Made by a program: the position numbers and the translations under genes. A stretch of 64,000 nucleotides of DNA from Planctomycetaceae bacterium (GTDB lineage Bacteria; Planctomycetota; Planctomycetia; Pirellulales; Pirellulaceae), in the NCBI GenBank assembly GCA_020638975.1, contig JACKHN010000008.1:1-64000 (forward strand), written 5' to 3'. The stretch's first letter is position 1; each line of letters starts with the position of its first letter. Positions 63,501-64,000 of this stretch are shown piece by piece. Under the pieces are notes generated by a model. It made no database searches. It was given only the letters and a program-made list of their open reading frames with translations, and had not been told where the DNA came from.

Positions 63501-64000
63501 GCCGACGGGAAGCGAGTCTCCGACCGTGACATTGGTGGCACCATCGGGTCCCGCGTTAGCGAGTGTCAGCGTGAACGTGACACTCTCCCCGAGGTTAGGA
63601 CTCGGATTGTCAACGGCTTTGGTCAGCGAGAGATCAGCGGCGGTCGGTGTCAGCGAGGCGCTGTCCTGATCGTCCTCCATCGCGACACTGTTGTTCGGCG
63701 TCGAGTCGGGGTCGAATTGATCGGCGGCGGTGACCTGTGTCGTATTTGTCTTCGTGCCGGTGGACGTGACGGTGGCGACGATCTGTAACGTGGCATTACC
63801 GCCGCTGGCGACCGATCCGACTGTCCAAATGCCCGTTCCACTGTTGTACGATCCCTGGCTGGGTGACGACGTGACGAACGTCATTCCCGTCGGCAGCGTA
63901 TCCCCGACCGAGACGTTGCTCGCAGCATCAGGCCCCGCATTGGCCAGCGTTAGCGTAAAGGTGACGCTGTCGCCGACGTTCGGCGTGGCGTTGCTGACCG
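60534..64000 (-). CDS. DUF11 repeat surface protein (C-terminal end, runs off right edge)
   Basis: Partial: the 5' part lies beyond base 64000, and the frame is open to the edge. At least 1155 codons are visible, made of nine DUF11-type repeats of about 128 residues (384 bp). Each has DLSLTKTVDNATPNVGDNVT-type opening strands, NAGPDSATNV, LPTGMTFVSSTPSQGTY and a DPDSTPNN...EDDQA junction. The protein ends shortly after the last repeat (VIPPRTLSKRAFLSR) with no dockerin or anchor. DUF11 repeats (TIGR01451 type) are extracellular Ig-like adhesin modules. It precedes the broken surface gene by 133 bp on the same strand. Confidence 0.88.
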   Translation of the reverse strand, partial: VSNATPNVGDSVTFTLTLANAGPDAASNVSVGDTLPTGMTFVTSSPSQGSYNSGTGIWTVGSVASGGNATLQIVATVTSTGTKTNTTQVTAADQFDPDSTPNNSVAMEDDQDSASLTPTAADLSLTKAVDNPSPNLGESVTFTLTLANAGPDGATNVTVGDSLPVGMTFVSSTPSQGTYISGTGVWTVGSVASGGSATLQIVASVTATGTQTNTAQVTASDQADPDSTPNNNVAMEDDQDSAGLTASIADLSLTKAVDNASPNVGDNITFTLTAANAGPDSATNVAVTDVLPAGLTFVSSTPSQGTFVSGTGVWTVGTIANGGNATLQIVATVASVGAKTNSAQVTASDQADSDSTPNNGVASEDDQESVVVTPQLVDLSLTKSVDVASPNVGDNVTFTLTLANAGPNSATNAIVTDALPTGLTFVSSTPSQGSYDSGTGAWTAGTIASGANATLQITAAVASSGTKTNTTQVTSVDQADSDSTPNNSIASEDDQAAVSVTPQVADLSIAKTVSNATPDIGDNVTFTVTVSNAGPDSATNVTVMDTFPTGMTFVSATPSQGTYDSTTGVWTVGTVANAANPTLLIVATVAAAMSQTNTAEITASDQFDPDSTPNNGVTTEDDLASILLTPTAADLSLAKTVSNATPNVGDNVTFTLTASNAGPDTATNVAVTDSLPTGLTFVSATPSQGTYSDTTGLWTVGSIGNGAAASLQIVATVASTGAKTNSAQVTASDQTDPDSTVNNGVATEDDQASVAVTPQVIDLSLAKTIDNATPNVRDNVTFTITVSNAGPDAASGVTVLDAIPAGMTFVSSTPSQGSYVNGTGVWTVGTIANGANATLQIVASVDTVGTKTNSAQVTAADQTDSDSTPGNSIDTEDDQASIMLTPQDADLSLTKTVDDTTPNSGQNVTFTVTVSNAGPSSATNVVVQDSLPAGLTFVSSTPSQGTFDNATGQWAVGTMVSGGSATLQIVASVTTIGAKTNVAQVQSVDQNDPDSTPNNSIATEDDQAEVVLTPEVADLSVTQTVNNANVNVGDNVIFTIEVSNAGPQDATNVAVRDTLPTGMSFVSSAPSQGSFDNTTGIWAVGSVANGASATLMITASVDTLGIKTNLAQVSAADQFDSDSTPDNSVDTEDDQAGVLVIPPRTLSKRAFLSR

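Noticed and set aside
60534..64000. Regularly spaced near-identical blocks, at first sight a CRISPR-like or satellite array
   Set aside because: The spacing is a multiple of three, the blocks are protein-coding DUF11 repeats in one open frame, and repeats are about 384 bp.

Overview
The window looks like a planctomycete chromosome segment, most likely from the Pirellulaceae. Several planctomycete signatures occur together: two cytochrome-c/DUF1549/DUF1553 plus DUF1501 gene pairs, a DUF1559-type pseudopilin domain, a TAT-exported Gfo/Idh/MocA oxidoreductase, very large secreted proteins that begin with a basic leader followed by an LEPRLLM- or LEERALLA-type motif, paired dockerin-like repeats at their C-termini, and DUF11 repeat arrays. 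No rRNA, tRNA or CRISPR array was seen. Assignments are from reading the sequence alone, without database searches.

Layout. 1-6.1 kb (mostly minus strand): the 5' half of an FMN-binding glutamate-synthase-like gene, a 1068-aa cyclic-nucleotide-binding/ferredoxin fusion just upstream of it, a tiny membrane ORF and a PQQ-like beta-propeller. 6.5-18.6 kb (plus): a small secreted protein, then two overlapping genes (1155 and 2549 aa) that together carry three copies of an unrecognised exported module. 18.65-20.72 kb: a group II intron with its reverse transcriptase, sitting directly against a long palindrome. 21.7-23.3 kb (minus): an ECF sigma factor and an anti-sigma protein fused to a DUF1559-like sensor domain. 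23.5-32.6 kb: permease, BON protein, methyltransferase, GT9 glycosyltransferase, lipoprotein, TMEM43 homologue, esterase and Gfo/Idh/MocA protein. 32.8-41.1 kb: two head-to-head DUF1553/DUF1501 pairs.

41.1-45.5 kb is a nest of REP-associated Y1 (HUH) transposases. Two near-identical 725-bp elements have 35-bp terminal inverted repeats, a third unrelated transposase has its own short REP-like ends, and a 385-bp deletion derivative of the first type lies next to a DUF5685/Cys-rich/NfeD-like fusion gene. 45.5-49.7 kb: a two-domain SGNH plus alpha/beta hydrolase, a small membrane protein, and ScpB with an extreme Asp-rich tail. 50.2-64 kb: an outer-membrane-type protein, an intact 1441-aa surface protein, a convergent paralogue broken by one nonsense codon and two frame disruptions, and the C-terminal end of a DUF11 repeat protein that runs off the right edge.

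The strongest candidates for something little described are (i) the REP/transposase elements, which look mobile in their own right, (ii) the triplicated giant exported module, (iii) the anti-sigma/pseudopilin fusion, and (iv) the cyclic-nucleotide/Fe-S fusion whose second CNBD is split by a repeat-rich insert. Start codons were moved inward from the longest ORF wherever a signal peptide, Shine-Dalgarno sequence or gene overlap pointed to a better one.
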